A stretch of 64,000 nucleotides of DNA from Alkalihalobacillus bogoriensis ATCC BAA-922 (GCF_000621445.1 NZ_JHYI01000006.1:372001-436000), one strand, 5' to 3'. Positions 17,347 to 26,236 are shown, counted from the first letter of the stretch. Made by a program: numbers and translations. The notes: generated from the letters alone by a model not told the origin.

Positions 17347-18924
17347 ATGCAATCACATTTTTTTATGAGCTTTATTCCCTTTCTTTTTTTATTTGCGATG
17401 GCAGCTGAAGTGTTCCTTCGCTCTCCATACAACTCGTTTCACCGTTTAACCTCTTTGTTATTGTTACTTTTTAGCTTTATTTTCCTAGCAGACTATCATA
17501 TCGCACTGCTTTCTATAGAGGATGCAGAAGTATTTATCGTCTATTTTAAATATATTCCAGCTTTTTTAGCTATGATATTATCTATTTACTTTTTTAAAAA
17601 AGTTAGTAAAATTTCACTACATTGGTTGTTTCACTTTGTCTTTTTAGCGCCTTTACTTGGAATCTTTTTAATGCTACTCTTTCCAACTGAATATACCGTC
17701 AATATTCACGAAAATAATAATGGCTTTCGAACAGAGTTATCAAGCCCAGCTTTGTTAATTATCATTCTCATAACAGGTATTAATACACTCGCATGGAATA
17801 TGGTTTTGTTAGTGTTAGGAGTAAAAAAGTCAAAAGCACAACATTACAGTTTTACTTTTCAAAAAAGGCTTGCCGTCATTTATAAGGGGACACTTCTAAC
17901 AACTATTTATTTATTGATAACGGGCCTTATTATTTATATCGGAGTACAATTAGGAGTTTCTCTACTTTCCCTTTCTAGCTATAGTTCGATTATTTGGGCC
18001 ATAACGATTCGCTATGCGATGGTAAAATTTGATTTTCTCACTACAGCTTCACAACGGTTTGAACTGCTTTTTCAAATGAGTTCAGATGGAATCGTATTTA
18101 TAAATAAAAGGGGAAAGATAGAAGAAGCAAACTCAGCTTTTTTGAACATGGTAGGTAGAGAGAAAGTGGACATCCTTCAACAACCTTTTTCTACTCTTTT
18201 AAAACCAGAGGGAAGAAAATTATTGTCTCAATTTCTTAACAACGCTTTTTTTCAAAATTTGCCATTCCAAGTTCCATTTACAATTAACAATAAAGATGGC
18301 CTAGATATCATCGTTCAAGCAAGTTCAAGTTATATTGATTTTGATGGTGAAAGCTATATTTATTTAGTATTACGAGATATAACTAGCCAAACACTTTATG
18401 AAAACCAATTGAAAAAGCAAGCATACGAGGATCCGCTAACGGGTCTAGGAAACCGTGCTTTGTTCCATAAACAAATAAACACCTATTTACAAGACAAACC
18501 TCAACCTAATCAAATAATCGCAATCGTTTTACTTGATTTAGATAAGTTTAAATGGATCAATGACACTTATGGTCATGCAGCTGGGGATGCGGCACTTAAG
18601 CATGTTTCTTTCCAATTGAAAAAGAATATTCCAGATGATGCTATACCAATCCGAATGGGAGGAGATGAATTTGCCATAATCCTACGTGAAAAAAATAGGG
18701 TAATGATAGAAACAACCATTCAAACTGTCCTATCAAGTATAAAGCAACCATTCTATTACCAGGACACTGCTATATCTATCAATGGGAGTGCAGGTATTAG
18801 TCTTGCTTTCCAAGATGGGGACGATGTTGATTCGCTATTAAATCTAGCTGATAAAGCAATGTATCATGCTAAAAAAAACGTCAATGAAATGTATTGTTTT
18901 TCAATAGACATTGACATGTCATGA
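17347..18924 (+). CDS. Membrane diguanylate cyclase (7TM-PAS-GGDEF)
   Basis: 525 residues. Seven hydrophobic segments fill residues 1-220 (7TM sensor type). A PAS domain follows (about 235-345, with MSSDGIVFINKRGKIEEANS), then a GGDEF domain (about 360-520) with DPLTGLGNR and the intact active-site motif MGGDEF. It should make cyclic di-GMP from two GTP. The usual inhibitory RxxD site nine to six residues before GGDEF is absent (PDDA), so product feedback is not expected there. The adjacent motAB suggests a motility/biofilm link. It ends at a strong terminator. Confidence 0.9.
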   Translation: MQSHFFMSFIPFLFLFAMAAEVFLRSPYNSFHRLTSLLLLLFSFIFLADYHIALLSIEDAEVFIVYFKYIPAFLAMILSIYFFKKVSKISLHWLFHFVFLAPLLGIFLMLLFPTEYTVNIHENNNGFRTELSSPALLIIILITGINTLAWNMVLLVLGVKKSKAQHYSFTFQKRLAVIYKGTLLTTIYLLITGLIIYIGVQLGVSLLSLSSYSSIIWAITIRYAMVKFDFLTTASQRFELLFQMSSDGIVFINKRGKIEEANSAFLNMVGREKVDILQQPFSTLLKPEGRKLLSQFLNNAFFQNLPFQVPFTINNKDGLDIIVQASSSYIDFDGESYIYLVLRDITSQTLYENQLKKQAYEDPLTGLGNRALFHKQINTYLQDKPQPNQIIAIVLLDLDKFKWINDTYGHAAGDAALKHVSFQLKKNIPDDAIPIRMGGDEFAIILREKNRVMIETTIQTVLSSIKQPFYYQDTAISINGSAGISLAFQDGDDVDSLLNLADKAMYHAKKNVNEMYCFSIDIDMS

Positions 18925-18950
18925 CAAACCGCCGTAACCATATGACCGAA

Positions 18951-18986
18951 AAAACTGTATTCCTTAGCGAATACAGTTTTTCTTGA
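18951..18986 (+). terminator. Terminator of the diguanylate cyclase gene
   Basis: 12-bp perfect stem AAAACTGTATTC (18951-18962) with GAATACAGTTTT (18969-18980), loop 6 nt, then TTC. Confidence 0.9.
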
Positions 18987-18995
18987 CTCAAATTA

Positions 18996-19023
18996 TGATA
19001 TAATCCACTGTAACAACGTTGTT
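18996..19023 (+). promoter_or_regulatory. Extended -10 promoter with overlapping LacI-type operator
   Basis: TGATATAAT (18996-19004) is an extended -10, with no good -35. The perfect dyad AACAACGTTGTT (19012-19023) covers the expected start of transcription. Its central CG is typical of LacI/GalR operators, implying autorepression. Confidence 0.7.
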
Positions 19024-19052
19024 TATTTTAATAGTAGGAGGAATCGGTTCTT

Positions 19053-20030
19053 ATGTCCGTTACGATTAAAGATATAGCAAAAGCTGCTGGTGTGAGTTAC
19101 TCTACTGTGTCAAAAGCGCTTCTTGATAGCCCACTCGTAAAACCAAAAACAAAAGCAAAAATCAAAAAAATCGCGACAGAACTTGGCTATCAACCAAATG
19201 TAGCCGCACGAAGTTTAGTATCTAAAAAATCAAACACAATTGGAATTGTTTGGCCAACAGTTGAAAGAGTCGCCCATTCAGCTTTAATTACCGCTATAAA
19301 TCAAAAACTAGAAGAACATGCCTATACAACGTTAATTTCAATAAACCCACTGAAAGATGCGATTAAAACATTTAGTCGCTTTCAAGTCGATGGAATATTA
19401 GTCTTTGATGAGACAAGTTATATTGATTCCATTGAAACAAACGTCCCTGTAATAACATATGGAATTGCAGGATCGACAAAACAATATCCGACCGTTGATG
19501 TGAATCGAAAAGCTGCGATAAAAGCTGCCGTGTCTTATTTACGTAATATTGGCCATAAAAAAATAGCTTACATTGGAAATTTAACTTCAGAAGATTTATT
19601 TCAAGAAGAAAAAGTAGCAGGGTTTAAAGAAGCAATATCAGAAGCTAATCTTGACAATTATGAATATTCACTTCTACCAATTACAGGTCTGGACCAATAC
19701 GACGGGTATTTAGCAGCCAAAACAATTATTAATGCTGACCGTCCTACCGCTTTTATTAGTGGAAGCCAAGATTTAGCTAGAGGGGTTTTTCGTGCGGTTC
19801 ATGAAATGGATTTGCATATTGCAGATGACATTTCTATCATTAGTTATGATAATATTCCTCAAAAAGAAGATTTAGATGTTCCATTATCAATTGTAGGTGT
19901 TCCACTCGATACAATCGCATCGACTTTATGCGATTTACTTATTGAGGTTGCTAACGGGAATCCCATTGCTCCATCGACAATTTTAACACCCGAAATACAT
20001 ATTACAACTTCATGTCAACCATTACCATAA
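19053..20030 (+). CDS. LacI-family transcriptional regulator
   Basis: 325 residues. The N-terminal LacI helix-turn-helix and hinge (VTIKDIAKAAGVSYSTVSKAL ... GYQPNVAARSL) are followed by a periplasmic-binding-protein-like sensor. A taggagg site precedes the ATG. No sugar gene is adjacent: an ATP-grasp gene follows and a cyclase precedes. Its target other than itself must therefore lie elsewhere, findable by its operator AACAACGTTGTT. The effector is unknown. Confidence 0.88.
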   Translation: MSVTIKDIAKAAGVSYSTVSKALLDSPLVKPKTKAKIKKIATELGYQPNVAARSLVSKKSNTIGIVWPTVERVAHSALITAINQKLEEHAYTTLISINPLKDAIKTFSRFQVDGILVFDETSYIDSIETNVPVITYGIAGSTKQYPTVDVNRKAAIKAAVSYLRNIGHKKIAYIGNLTSEDLFQEEKVAGFKEAISEANLDNYEYSLLPITGLDQYDGYLAAKTIINADRPTAFISGSQDLARGVFRAVHEMDLHIADDISIISYDNIPQKEDLDVPLSIVGVPLDTIASTLCDLLIEVANGNPIAPSTILTPEIHITTSCQPLP

Positions 20031-20082
20031 GAAAAACGCGGAGCGTCTTTTCTTTCAAGGCTTCACTGCTAAAACAAGATTT
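20031..20082. repeat. Short copy of the second dispersed repeat
   Basis: GCGGAGCGTCTTTTC joined directly to TTTCAAGGCTTCACTGCT. It looks like the 15188-15350 copy with the middle removed. It begins right at the LacI gene stop. Confidence 0.7.
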
Positions 20083-20101
20083 GCCTTTCTTATAAGAAGA
20101 T

Positions 20102-20142
20102 AAAAAAACAATTGTTAGTTATCCGTTAACAATTGTTTTGCC
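20102..20142. terminator. Bidirectional terminator for LacI gene and the 51-residue minus-strand gene
   Basis: Perfect 13-bp stem AAAACAATTGTTA (20105-20117) with TAACAATTGTTTT (20127-20139). The minus-strand side ends in a T-run. The stop codon of the small gene is in the loop/stem edge. Confidence 0.85.
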
Positions 20143-20281
20143 CTGCCATAGGAATTCTTTTACAGATTTCTGCATTAATGCCCTGACTTTGTAGTTTTTT
20201 TATAATTTGTGAAATGGACGTTTGTGGTTTCTCATTTTCATTTGTTTTCGTACGGTTCGAATATAGTGCCTTTAAATTCAT
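20126..20281 (-). CDS. Small 51-residue protein, unknown
   Basis: ATG at 20281 with gaggtg 9 bases upstream, 52 codons including TAA, ending exactly in a Rho-independent terminator. These three signals together make it a credible gene. The product starts MNLKALYSNRTK, has a polar first half, a short amphipathic helix (ISQIIKKLQSQGIN) and a C-terminal part with two cysteines. No signal peptide or membrane segment. The family is not recognised. It is antisense-free and lies in the gap between the LacI gene and the ATP-grasp gene. Confidence 0.7.
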   Translation of the reverse strand: MNLKALYSNRTKTNENEKPQTSISQIIKKLQSQGINAEICKRIPMAGQNNC

Positions 20282-20458
20282 TATATTTTTCACCTCTCAA
20301 CTAACTAATTCTCGTTCCCATAGAAAATTCCTGCCTCTATTTGCTCATCCTTATTTAATCTTCTTGTTATTTTACAAGGAAAATATGAAGGGAATGTGAA
20401 TTTCAGGATCTTTTTCACTTTCGAAAAGGAATATAACCATTGGAAAGGATTAAAAGTA

Positions 20459-21274
20459 ATGACGACAAGACGATATTTATCTCTTATTCAACAATCTGTA
20501 CAAAAAGACGGTGTCACCTTCAAAGAAATCGTTCCAGATTACCTTTATGTTGCTCAAAAAGACAATGATTCTTTTTTAATGCATGATGTAGAAATTGGAT
20601 TAAATAACAGTGCGTCAATGAAAATTGCACAAAGTAAATCAGCAACCTATTCCGTTTTAGCTGCACATAAGGTTCCTGCTATTGAACATGTATTTTTGCG
20701 AAACACACTTTCTCGCTTTGCAACGGATGACCCTATTCATCAAGGTCGTCAATGGTATTCTAAGTGGAATCAAAAAGTCGTTGTCAAACCTGATACCGGG
20801 GCTCAAGGAAACCATGTTTATAAAATTGACGTGCCTGAAGAACTAGACCAAAAAATAAATACTATTTTCTCTTTGGAATATAATGTAGCGATTAGCCCGT
20901 TTTATGAAGCTACATATGAATACCGTATCATTACTCTTTTTCAACAGCCAAAACTCTTTATTGGAAAACAAAGGACAACAACTTGGAAACATAATTTAAT
21001 CGGCGGCGCCAAACCTGTAGCGATAGCAAAGCCTTTACAAGCTGATTTAGCGGTTCTGGCCAAAAAAGCCTCGACCGCTTTACAATTAGATTTTTGTTCG
21101 ATTGACATCTTACATACTAATAATGGTTTACGTGTCATTGAAGTAAACGACCAAGTAATGATGGATGAGTATGTGAAAGCGAATCCGTCTGTTGAAAACG
21201 AAGTGGCTCATGTTTATCGTGAGGCGATTTTACATCGTTTTCACCATTATCGACCAATATCAAGTAATGACTGA
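20459..21274 (+). CDS. ATP-grasp ligase-like protein
   Basis: Start at the ATG at 20459, which follows ggaaagga; the upstream in-frame ATG at 20396 lacks a site. The 271-residue product has the ATP-grasp layout: a phosphate-binding segment (VVVKPDTGAQGNHVY), a hinge region, and the metal/ATP-binding end DFCSIDILHTNNGLRVIEVND with the expected D/E/N residues. Such proteins form amide or similar acid-amine bonds. Closest in feel to the YheC/D, RimK and alpha-L-glutamate ligase groups. Substrate unknown. Its 3' end overlaps the convergent Mur-ligase-type gene by 28 bp. Confidence 0.75.
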   Translation: MTTRRYLSLIQQSVQKDGVTFKEIVPDYLYVAQKDNDSFLMHDVEIGLNNSASMKIAQSKSATYSVLAAHKVPAIEHVFLRNTLSRFATDDPIHQGRQWYSKWNQKVVVKPDTGAQGNHVYKIDVPEELDQKINTIFSLEYNVAISPFYEATYEYRIITLFQQPKLFIGKQRTTTWKHNLIGGAKPVAIAKPLQADLAVLAKKASTALQLDFCSIDILHTNNGLRVIEVNDQVMMDEYVKANPSVENEVAHVYREAILHRFHHYRPISSND

Positions 21275-22590
21275 CCAAGAAGTCGTTTTGCATTTCCGAT
21301 AAACGTTTGGGTTCCTACAACAAGAACAATATCGGTTTGCTCCTTTGTTGTAACGAAAGTAAGCGCCTCTTCTAATGAAGAACATTCTATACTATTAGAT
21401 AAAACAGCCTTCGCATCTTGAATCGCCTCTGTCGGGAATTCAAGATGACTTTTGTCAGGTGTTGTCACAATGAGCATTTTCGAAAAGCGAGAAACGACTT
21501 CCATTACTCCTTTATAATCTTTATCTTTTGGAACACTAACGATGGAAATCACGTCGAGGTCTTTTTTTTCCTTCAGTACATCCATTACATCTTGTAAATA
21601 TATCGCTGCTTCACGATGAATTGCTCCATCCAACAAAATAACAGGATTTTGGCCAACAACTTCACATCGACCTGGCCAAATGATGTTGGAAAAACACTCG
21701 TGAACTGTGGAAAGGTCCAATTTCTTTTTTACGATATCTTCACATAACGCCACAGCCAATGCCGCATTTCTAGCATGGTATTCTCCTAATAATGGAACTG
21801 TAATATTAGTGTACCGTCTCGCTTTTGTGTTGACATCAAACATGGTTCCTTCTGGTGAAAGGGAAATATTGTCCACACTAAAATGAGTCCCACTGTATGT
21901 TACATGTTCTCTTGTCATAACCTCTTTTATTTGCCGAAGCACATCTTTTCGTTGGTTGTTCACATAAACAAACTTTGTCTCTTCTTTAACAATACCGAGC
22001 TTATGTCTAACAATATTGGGAAGGGTTGGACCGAGCTGTTTCATATGTTCTTCCATAATCGGGGTAATAACGGCCCATTCGTTTGAAAGGACGTTTGTAT
22101 CATCAAAAGCACCCCCTCTGCCACATTCGATGACATTATAATCGGTTTGCTTCTCTTTAAAGTGTAAGAGTGCTATCGCCAATGTAATCCCAACTGGTCC
22201 TTGATATTCCGAAGGTGGCAATGATTGTTCAATCTTTTCGACACTCGCTTTTATTTTTAGAGCATACTTGATGAAATCCGTCTCGTCTATTGCTTTACCA
22301 TCAATTCGAATCCGCTCTTTGAAGTCAACTAAATGCGGTGATGTAAACAACCCTACTTTATAGCCATGATAACTTAATAAAGAGGAAATAAATCGAGAAG
22401 TTGACCCTTTCCCTTTACTCCCTGTCACCAAAATAATGTTTTGACCTTGATCAGGTGCACCGATTTCATCAAGCAATGTTCGAGTAAACTGTGGTTTCCT
22501 TACGAATTCATCTTCTTCATGAATAAGATGCGGACGTGCTCGTAAATATGAATGATAGATGAAATCTTCTACTTCTTGTTGAGTTTTCAT
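21247..22590 (-). CDS. Mur ligase/FolC-type amide ligase
   Basis: 447 residues. P-loop VTGSKGKGSTSRF (Mur/FolC type), then LFTSPHLVDFKERIRIDG, which is the FolC signature, GRGGAFDDTNV, the central GEYHARNAALA block, and a C-terminal Rossmann-like domain with ILLDGAIHREA. FolC ends in a similar DGAHN motif; here the second and third residues differ. It may be a true folylpolyglutamate synthase paralogue or a different ligase. No folate genes are adjacent. Convergent overlap with the ATP-grasp gene suggests a conserved pair. Confidence 0.72.
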   Translation of the reverse strand: MKTQQEVEDFIYHSYLRARPHLIHEEDEFVRKPQFTRTLLDEIGAPDQGQNIILVTGSKGKGSTSRFISSLLSYHGYKVGLFTSPHLVDFKERIRIDGKAIDETDFIKYALKIKASVEKIEQSLPPSEYQGPVGITLAIALLHFKEKQTDYNVIECGRGGAFDDTNVLSNEWAVITPIMEEHMKQLGPTLPNIVRHKLGIVKEETKFVYVNNQRKDVLRQIKEVMTREHVTYSGTHFSVDNISLSPEGTMFDVNTKARRYTNITVPLLGEYHARNAALAVALCEDIVKKKLDLSTVHECFSNIIWPGRCEVVGQNPVILLDGAIHREAAIYLQDVMDVLKEKKDLDVISIVSVPKDKDYKGVMEVVSRFSKMLIVTTPDKSHLEFPTEAIQDAKAVLSNSIECSSLEEALTFVTTKEQTDIVLVVGTQTFIGNAKRLLGQSLLDIGR

Positions 22591-22750
22591 ACCGTACTGT
22601 CTCCCATTCCAATATCAGTACGTCTATTATACGAAACAACGTTAAGAAAGTGTAGAAGTCTGACCCTAACACGAAGGAAATCATTGTGTACCGTGGCTAC
22701 TACACCATAATGTAAAACTGCTGAACTTACATCGCTGAGCATTTAATTCA

Positions 22751-23245
22751 TTAAATTGAAACTTTCTTCGTATTTAAAACACGGATACCTGCAATAATAG
22801 CTCGACAAATTAAAAACTTCAAAGCCATTCCGATAAACGAGTGGTACCACTTCCACCCTTTTTTCCATGTGATTAAATCGGTCCTTTTTTCTGCAATCAT
22901 TTCAATTACTAGTTGGGGTACAATCACAACTAAAAGCTTTACTAGTATTCCGAATGGCTTGCTATTTAAAGTCCATTGATTAAAGTACAATAAAGCTAAC
23001 GGATAATGAATAGTATCAAAAGGCAAATGGATTGAAAACTTCGATGATAGAGGTCTTACTTTATATTTTAAATACCCTTTCGACACAAAATAACGATCAA
23101 TAATCGTATTTCCCGCACAGCCTACTAGAAACACGATCATCCAATCTTTAAACGAACGTTTAAAAATAGCAAAAGGCAATAACAAAATTGAGATTCCTGT
23201 TGTAACGATTAAAAAGTTTCGCTCAAACCTTTGTTTCTGTTTCAT
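22751..23245 (-). CDS. CBO0543-type integral membrane protein
   Basis: The ATG at 23245 follows gaggaggtg by 8 bases and is preferred to one 13 codons upstream. 164 residues with four or five hydrophobic segments, charged connecting loops and a WKKGWKWYHSF block near the C-terminus seen in the CBO0543 family of Bacillus and Clostridium membrane proteins, whose function is unknown. It lies 45 bp after the channel gene and may share its transcript. Confidence 0.65.
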   Translation of the reverse strand: MKQKQRFERNFLIVTTGISILLLPFAIFKRSFKDWMIVFLVGCAGNTIIDRYFVSKGYLKYKVRPLSSKFSIHLPFDTIHYPLALLYFNQWTLNSKPFGILVKLLVVIVPQLVIEMIAEKRTDLITWKKGWKWYHSFIGMALKFLICRAIIAGIRVLNTKKVSI

Positions 23246-23289
23246 ACGAAAGACACCTCCTCTTTCTATTCTCTTCTTGTTCAAATTTA

Positions 23290-24600
23290 TTATTTATTTT
23301 TTTCAACTTGTCCAATTGTTTGTCCATTTTCAATATTAAACAATCGACTTTTCGGTTCAAACATCGTTTGTACCGGCCATAATCCATGGTGTCCGGAAAA
23401 TAAATAACTTACAATGCATGCAACAAAGAAATATTCTACACCTTGTCCATCAAACATTTCTAAGGCTAACAAAAACGCTGCAATTGGTGTGTTCGTTCCT
23501 GCGCAAAAGGCAGCGATCATTCCTAAAGCGGCTAAAAAAGATAATGGTAAATTGAGGAACGGATAAAGTGCATTTCCAAATGTTGCACCCATGAAAAATA
23601 GTGGAATCGCTTCTCCACCAACAAATCCAGTACCAAGTGTAATGGCTGTAAAGAGTAGTTTTGCCAGAAAAGCAAACGGTGGAACTTCTTCAGTAAAGGA
23701 TTGTTCAAGCATATCTAATCCTCGGCCATTATAATCCGTTGTCCCAAGTATCAAAGTTAAAACTACAATGACCACCCCCCCAGCAAATGCTCGTTTCATA
23801 TGATTTTTTTGAAATATTTTTTCCGTCCATTTCTGTATCCAATGCCGCAATTGACAATATGCAAGGCTTATAAGTGAAAACAAAACTGATAATACAATAA
23901 CCTTTACTACAGTTGTAACCGACATTTGGGGAATAGTTTGTAATAGAAACTTTTCATGCTCAACATTCCATGCTTTCTCTGTTATATAATGTCCGATAAA
24001 ACTAGCCGTAACACACGGTACAACGGCTTCAAATTTCAACTTCCCTAGCGCAACCATTTCCATCCCAAAAACGGCTCCTGTAATCGGTGTTCCAAATGCC
24101 GCACCAAACCCTGCACTAATACCACTCATTAAAATCAACTTCGTGTCAATCGGTGGAACTTTAAAAAAACGATTGACTGCTTCAGCTACACTTCCGCCCA
24201 TTTGAACAGCGGCTCCTTCCCGTCCAGTAGAGCCTCCAAATAAAACAGTAATAAATGTCCCAATATAAACAATGAACCCCATTCTTCTCATAATTGTTTT
24301 CTTTCCGTGAACAGCTTCTATGACTAAATTATTCAGATCCGCCGCATCATTCATTTTATTGTTTGCATAAACTTTCCCATAGTTCATGTACATATATCCA
24401 ATGATAAGACCTCCTAGCGGCAGGAAATAAATAACCCATTTACTTCCATCTCGTACTTCCCCTAAAAAATCATTCATCTCTAACAATAATGCTGTTGTCG
24501 ATCCCACAATAGCACCGATAATTGCTCCAAGAAAAACCCATTTTCCAAAAACTATTGCAAATCTTTGATATTTTCTTCTTCCGTTCATGTTTTCCCTCAT
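23290..24600 (-). CDS. CLC-family channel/antiporter, CLC-F (fluoride) type
   Basis: 436 residues, about ten or more membrane helices. The gating-glutamate motif is GSTGREGAAVQMGG. The first ion-binding motif of chloride CLCs (GSGIP) is replaced by LNNLVIEAVHGKK, which resembles the GNNLI-type motif that marks the CLC-F fluoride/proton antiporters (from memory of that clade). GFVGGEAIPLF replaces the usual GxFxP. Expected to expel F- in exchange for H+. Its ATG overlaps the DUF421 stop (ATGA), though a second ATG at 24588 has the better ribosome site. No fluoride riboswitch is seen upstream of the pair. Confidence 0.8.
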   Translation of the reverse strand: MRENMNGRRKYQRFAIVFGKWVFLGAIIGAIVGSTTALLLEMNDFLGEVRDGSKWVIYFLPLGGLIIGYMYMNYGKVYANNKMNDAADLNNLVIEAVHGKKTIMRRMGFIVYIGTFITVLFGGSTGREGAAVQMGGSVAEAVNRFFKVPPIDTKLILMSGISAGFGAAFGTPITGAVFGMEMVALGKLKFEAVVPCVTASFIGHYITEKAWNVEHEKFLLQTIPQMSVTTVVKVIVLSVLFSLISLAYCQLRHWIQKWTEKIFQKNHMKRAFAGGVVIVVLTLILGTTDYNGRGLDMLEQSFTEEVPPFAFLAKLLFTAITLGTGFVGGEAIPLFFMGATFGNALYPFLNLPLSFLAALGMIAAFCAGTNTPIAAFLLALEMFDGQGVEYFFVACIVSYLFSGHHGLWPVQTMFEPKSRLFNIENGQTIGQVEKNK

Positions 24601-25205
24601 TTCAATTGTTTCGGAGGTGAGATAGGATGAGCTTTATTTTTTACTTCTGTAAAAACATTATCTCTTTCTTTTTTCTTCGTAAATGAGTAATCGAGTGGCA
24701 CAGAGCTTGATGCTTGAATCATAGATTTAAGCATTTCGATATCTTCTTTTGTTGCGTATTGCTTTGCTGGTTTTAACATATATCCTAATTGCCCATTTGA
24801 TTCGATTGTTGCCCATTGAAGGTCGCTTACATGCTGGACCCCTTGCTGTCGTAATCGCACTTCAAGCATATCTACCGTTAAACGTAGCTGCCGTAAATTT
24901 TCTTCGTGAAGGATTCCGTCCTCGACAACAATAACTGATTTACCATAAAGAAAACTTTCAAGCTTATCAAATTTAAGCACTAAATACTCAATCAAAAGGA
25001 GAGTGAGAACAAGTAACAAAGTAATGAGTAATGTAATCCAAATATTCCTGTCCCCGACCGGTTGAATAATCAAAGAACCGACAGCGACCATCATCACCGT
25101 CTGAGCGACAGTTAATTGTGAAATTGATTTCCGACCGGCAAGCCGTAATATTAATACACCGCCGATAACGATAACAACCGCTTTCCACACGAAATGTAAA
25201 TCCAC
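24597..25205 (-). CDS. DUF421 (YetF-like) membrane protein
   Basis: 202 residues from a GTG start after ggggag. Three N-terminal membrane helices are followed by a soluble domain (about 80-160, with RQLRLTVDMLEVRLRQQGV and YMLKPAKQY), the DUF421/YcaP-YetF-YrbG pattern. Several family members affect spores or stress resistance, but no reaction is assigned. Translationally coupled to the CLC gene. Confidence 0.85.
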   Translation of the reverse strand: MDLHFVWKAVVIVIGGVLILRLAGRKSISQLTVAQTVMMVAVGSLIIQPVGDRNIWITLLITLLLVLTLLLIEYLVLKFDKLESFLYGKSVIVVEDGILHEENLRQLRLTVDMLEVRLRQQGVQHVSDLQWATIESNGQLGYMLKPAKQYATKEDIEMLKSMIQASSSVPLDYSFTKKKERDNVFTEVKNKAHPISPPKQLK

Positions 25206-25373
25206 CGCGATCTCCCCTTACAAAAACGCTTATTTATAGCATTTAAAAAGCCGTAGCAAAATATTCATATACGTGATAATCAAAAATGTGAGCAGTTCGT
25301 CTTGTTGATAGACATGTTTCCTTATATAGTGAATCATGACAACCTATTCATTGTTAATTTGCCTTCTCCATGC

Positions 25374-25491
25374 TTAACGGACTTCTGTTCCGTAAACAGC
25401 ACTAAAATGGCGTGTTATCAAGCGAGGATCAGTCCGTTAACATTTCAACATCCACTCTTTTTTACAACATAGCGGAACAAATGTCCGATAG
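25374..25491. repeat. Four-motif intergenic repeat, unit C (one motif missing)
   Basis: One forward motif (25374-25396) and two inverted motifs (25421-25441, 25470-25491). The second forward copy and the 61-bp middle are lost. This is the only unit between divergent genes (gap 25206-25568), where otherwise no gene is seen. Confidence 0.75.
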
Positions 25492-25568
25492 TTTTTCCTC
25501 CCCCCTCTCATTTATCAATTTCACCTTAAGAAACTCTCTCCACTTAACAAATTCAATTCGAAAGGAAC

Positions 25569-26228
25569 GTGAATGATGTGGTAAAGTTTGAAGTTTTATT
25601 AGAACAGTGGCATCAAGAAAACATTCTTAACGAAAAAAAACAACGTCGTCGAGAGTATTTAGAAAAAGGGCTTGGTCATGGGACAATTGAATTTCTCCGT
25701 ACCATTTGGTTTCCGACTTTCGGAAATCTCAATCATCTTTATCCAGAGTGGGAGGTGCGTGATTATAATAACAATTATCGCTATTTAGACTTAGCATATT
25801 TGCCTGGAAGCGGTGCAAAAGGTTGTATTGAAATCCAAGGCTACGGCCCCCATGCTCGGGATATTAATGTGACCCGCTTTAAAGATTTATGCTGGCGTCA
25901 TTCTTTACTGGCATTGGAAGGATGGACGATTTTACCGATTGCTTATTTATCCATCAAGGAAGAACCTGAACTATGCCGACAACTTATGTTAGCTTTTGTT
26001 GGAAAATTCATATCCATTCAAGTACCCTCGACTTTTTCATCGCAAGAAGCAGAAATTATCCGCTATGCTAGACGAATCCCTAGGCCCTTTAGCCCTATAG
26101 AAATAGCCAACCATTTAAATATTAGCGATCGCCATGCTAGAAGAATATTGCAACACCTTCTTAATGAAAACATCATTACTGTTGCCAGTGGCAACAAACG
26201 GCTTCGAACGTACCGACTTGCATTGTAG
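25569..26228 (+). CDS. Nuclease-fold (PD-(D/E)XK-like) protein with C-terminal winged helix
   Basis: About 216-219 residues. It begins with GTG, either 25569 or more likely 25578 given the aagga spacing. The middle has YLDLAYLPGSGAKGCIEIQGYG followed by a His-Arg-Asp region and EGWTILPI. This D...ExQ...H...GW order resembles the DUF559/Vsr-like restriction-endonuclease fold. The last 60 residues form a winged helix (PIEIANHLNISDRHARRILQHL). It could be a DNA-binding regulator that kept a nuclease fold, or a real nuclease. It has its own terminator and no partner methylase nearby. Confidence 0.55.
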   Translation: MNDVVKFEVLLEQWHQENILNEKKQRRREYLEKGLGHGTIEFLRTIWFPTFGNLNHLYPEWEVRDYNNNYRYLDLAYLPGSGAKGCIEIQGYGPHARDINVTRFKDLCWRHSLLALEGWTILPIAYLSIKEEPELCRQLMLAFVGKFISIQVPSTFSSQEAEIIRYARRIPRPFSPIEIANHLNISDRHARRILQHLLNENIITVASGNKRLRTYRLAL

Positions 26229-26236
26229 GAAAATAG

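Noticed and set aside
25206-25568. Fluoride riboswitch before DUF421/CLC
   Set aside because: Consensus core not found on the minus strand.
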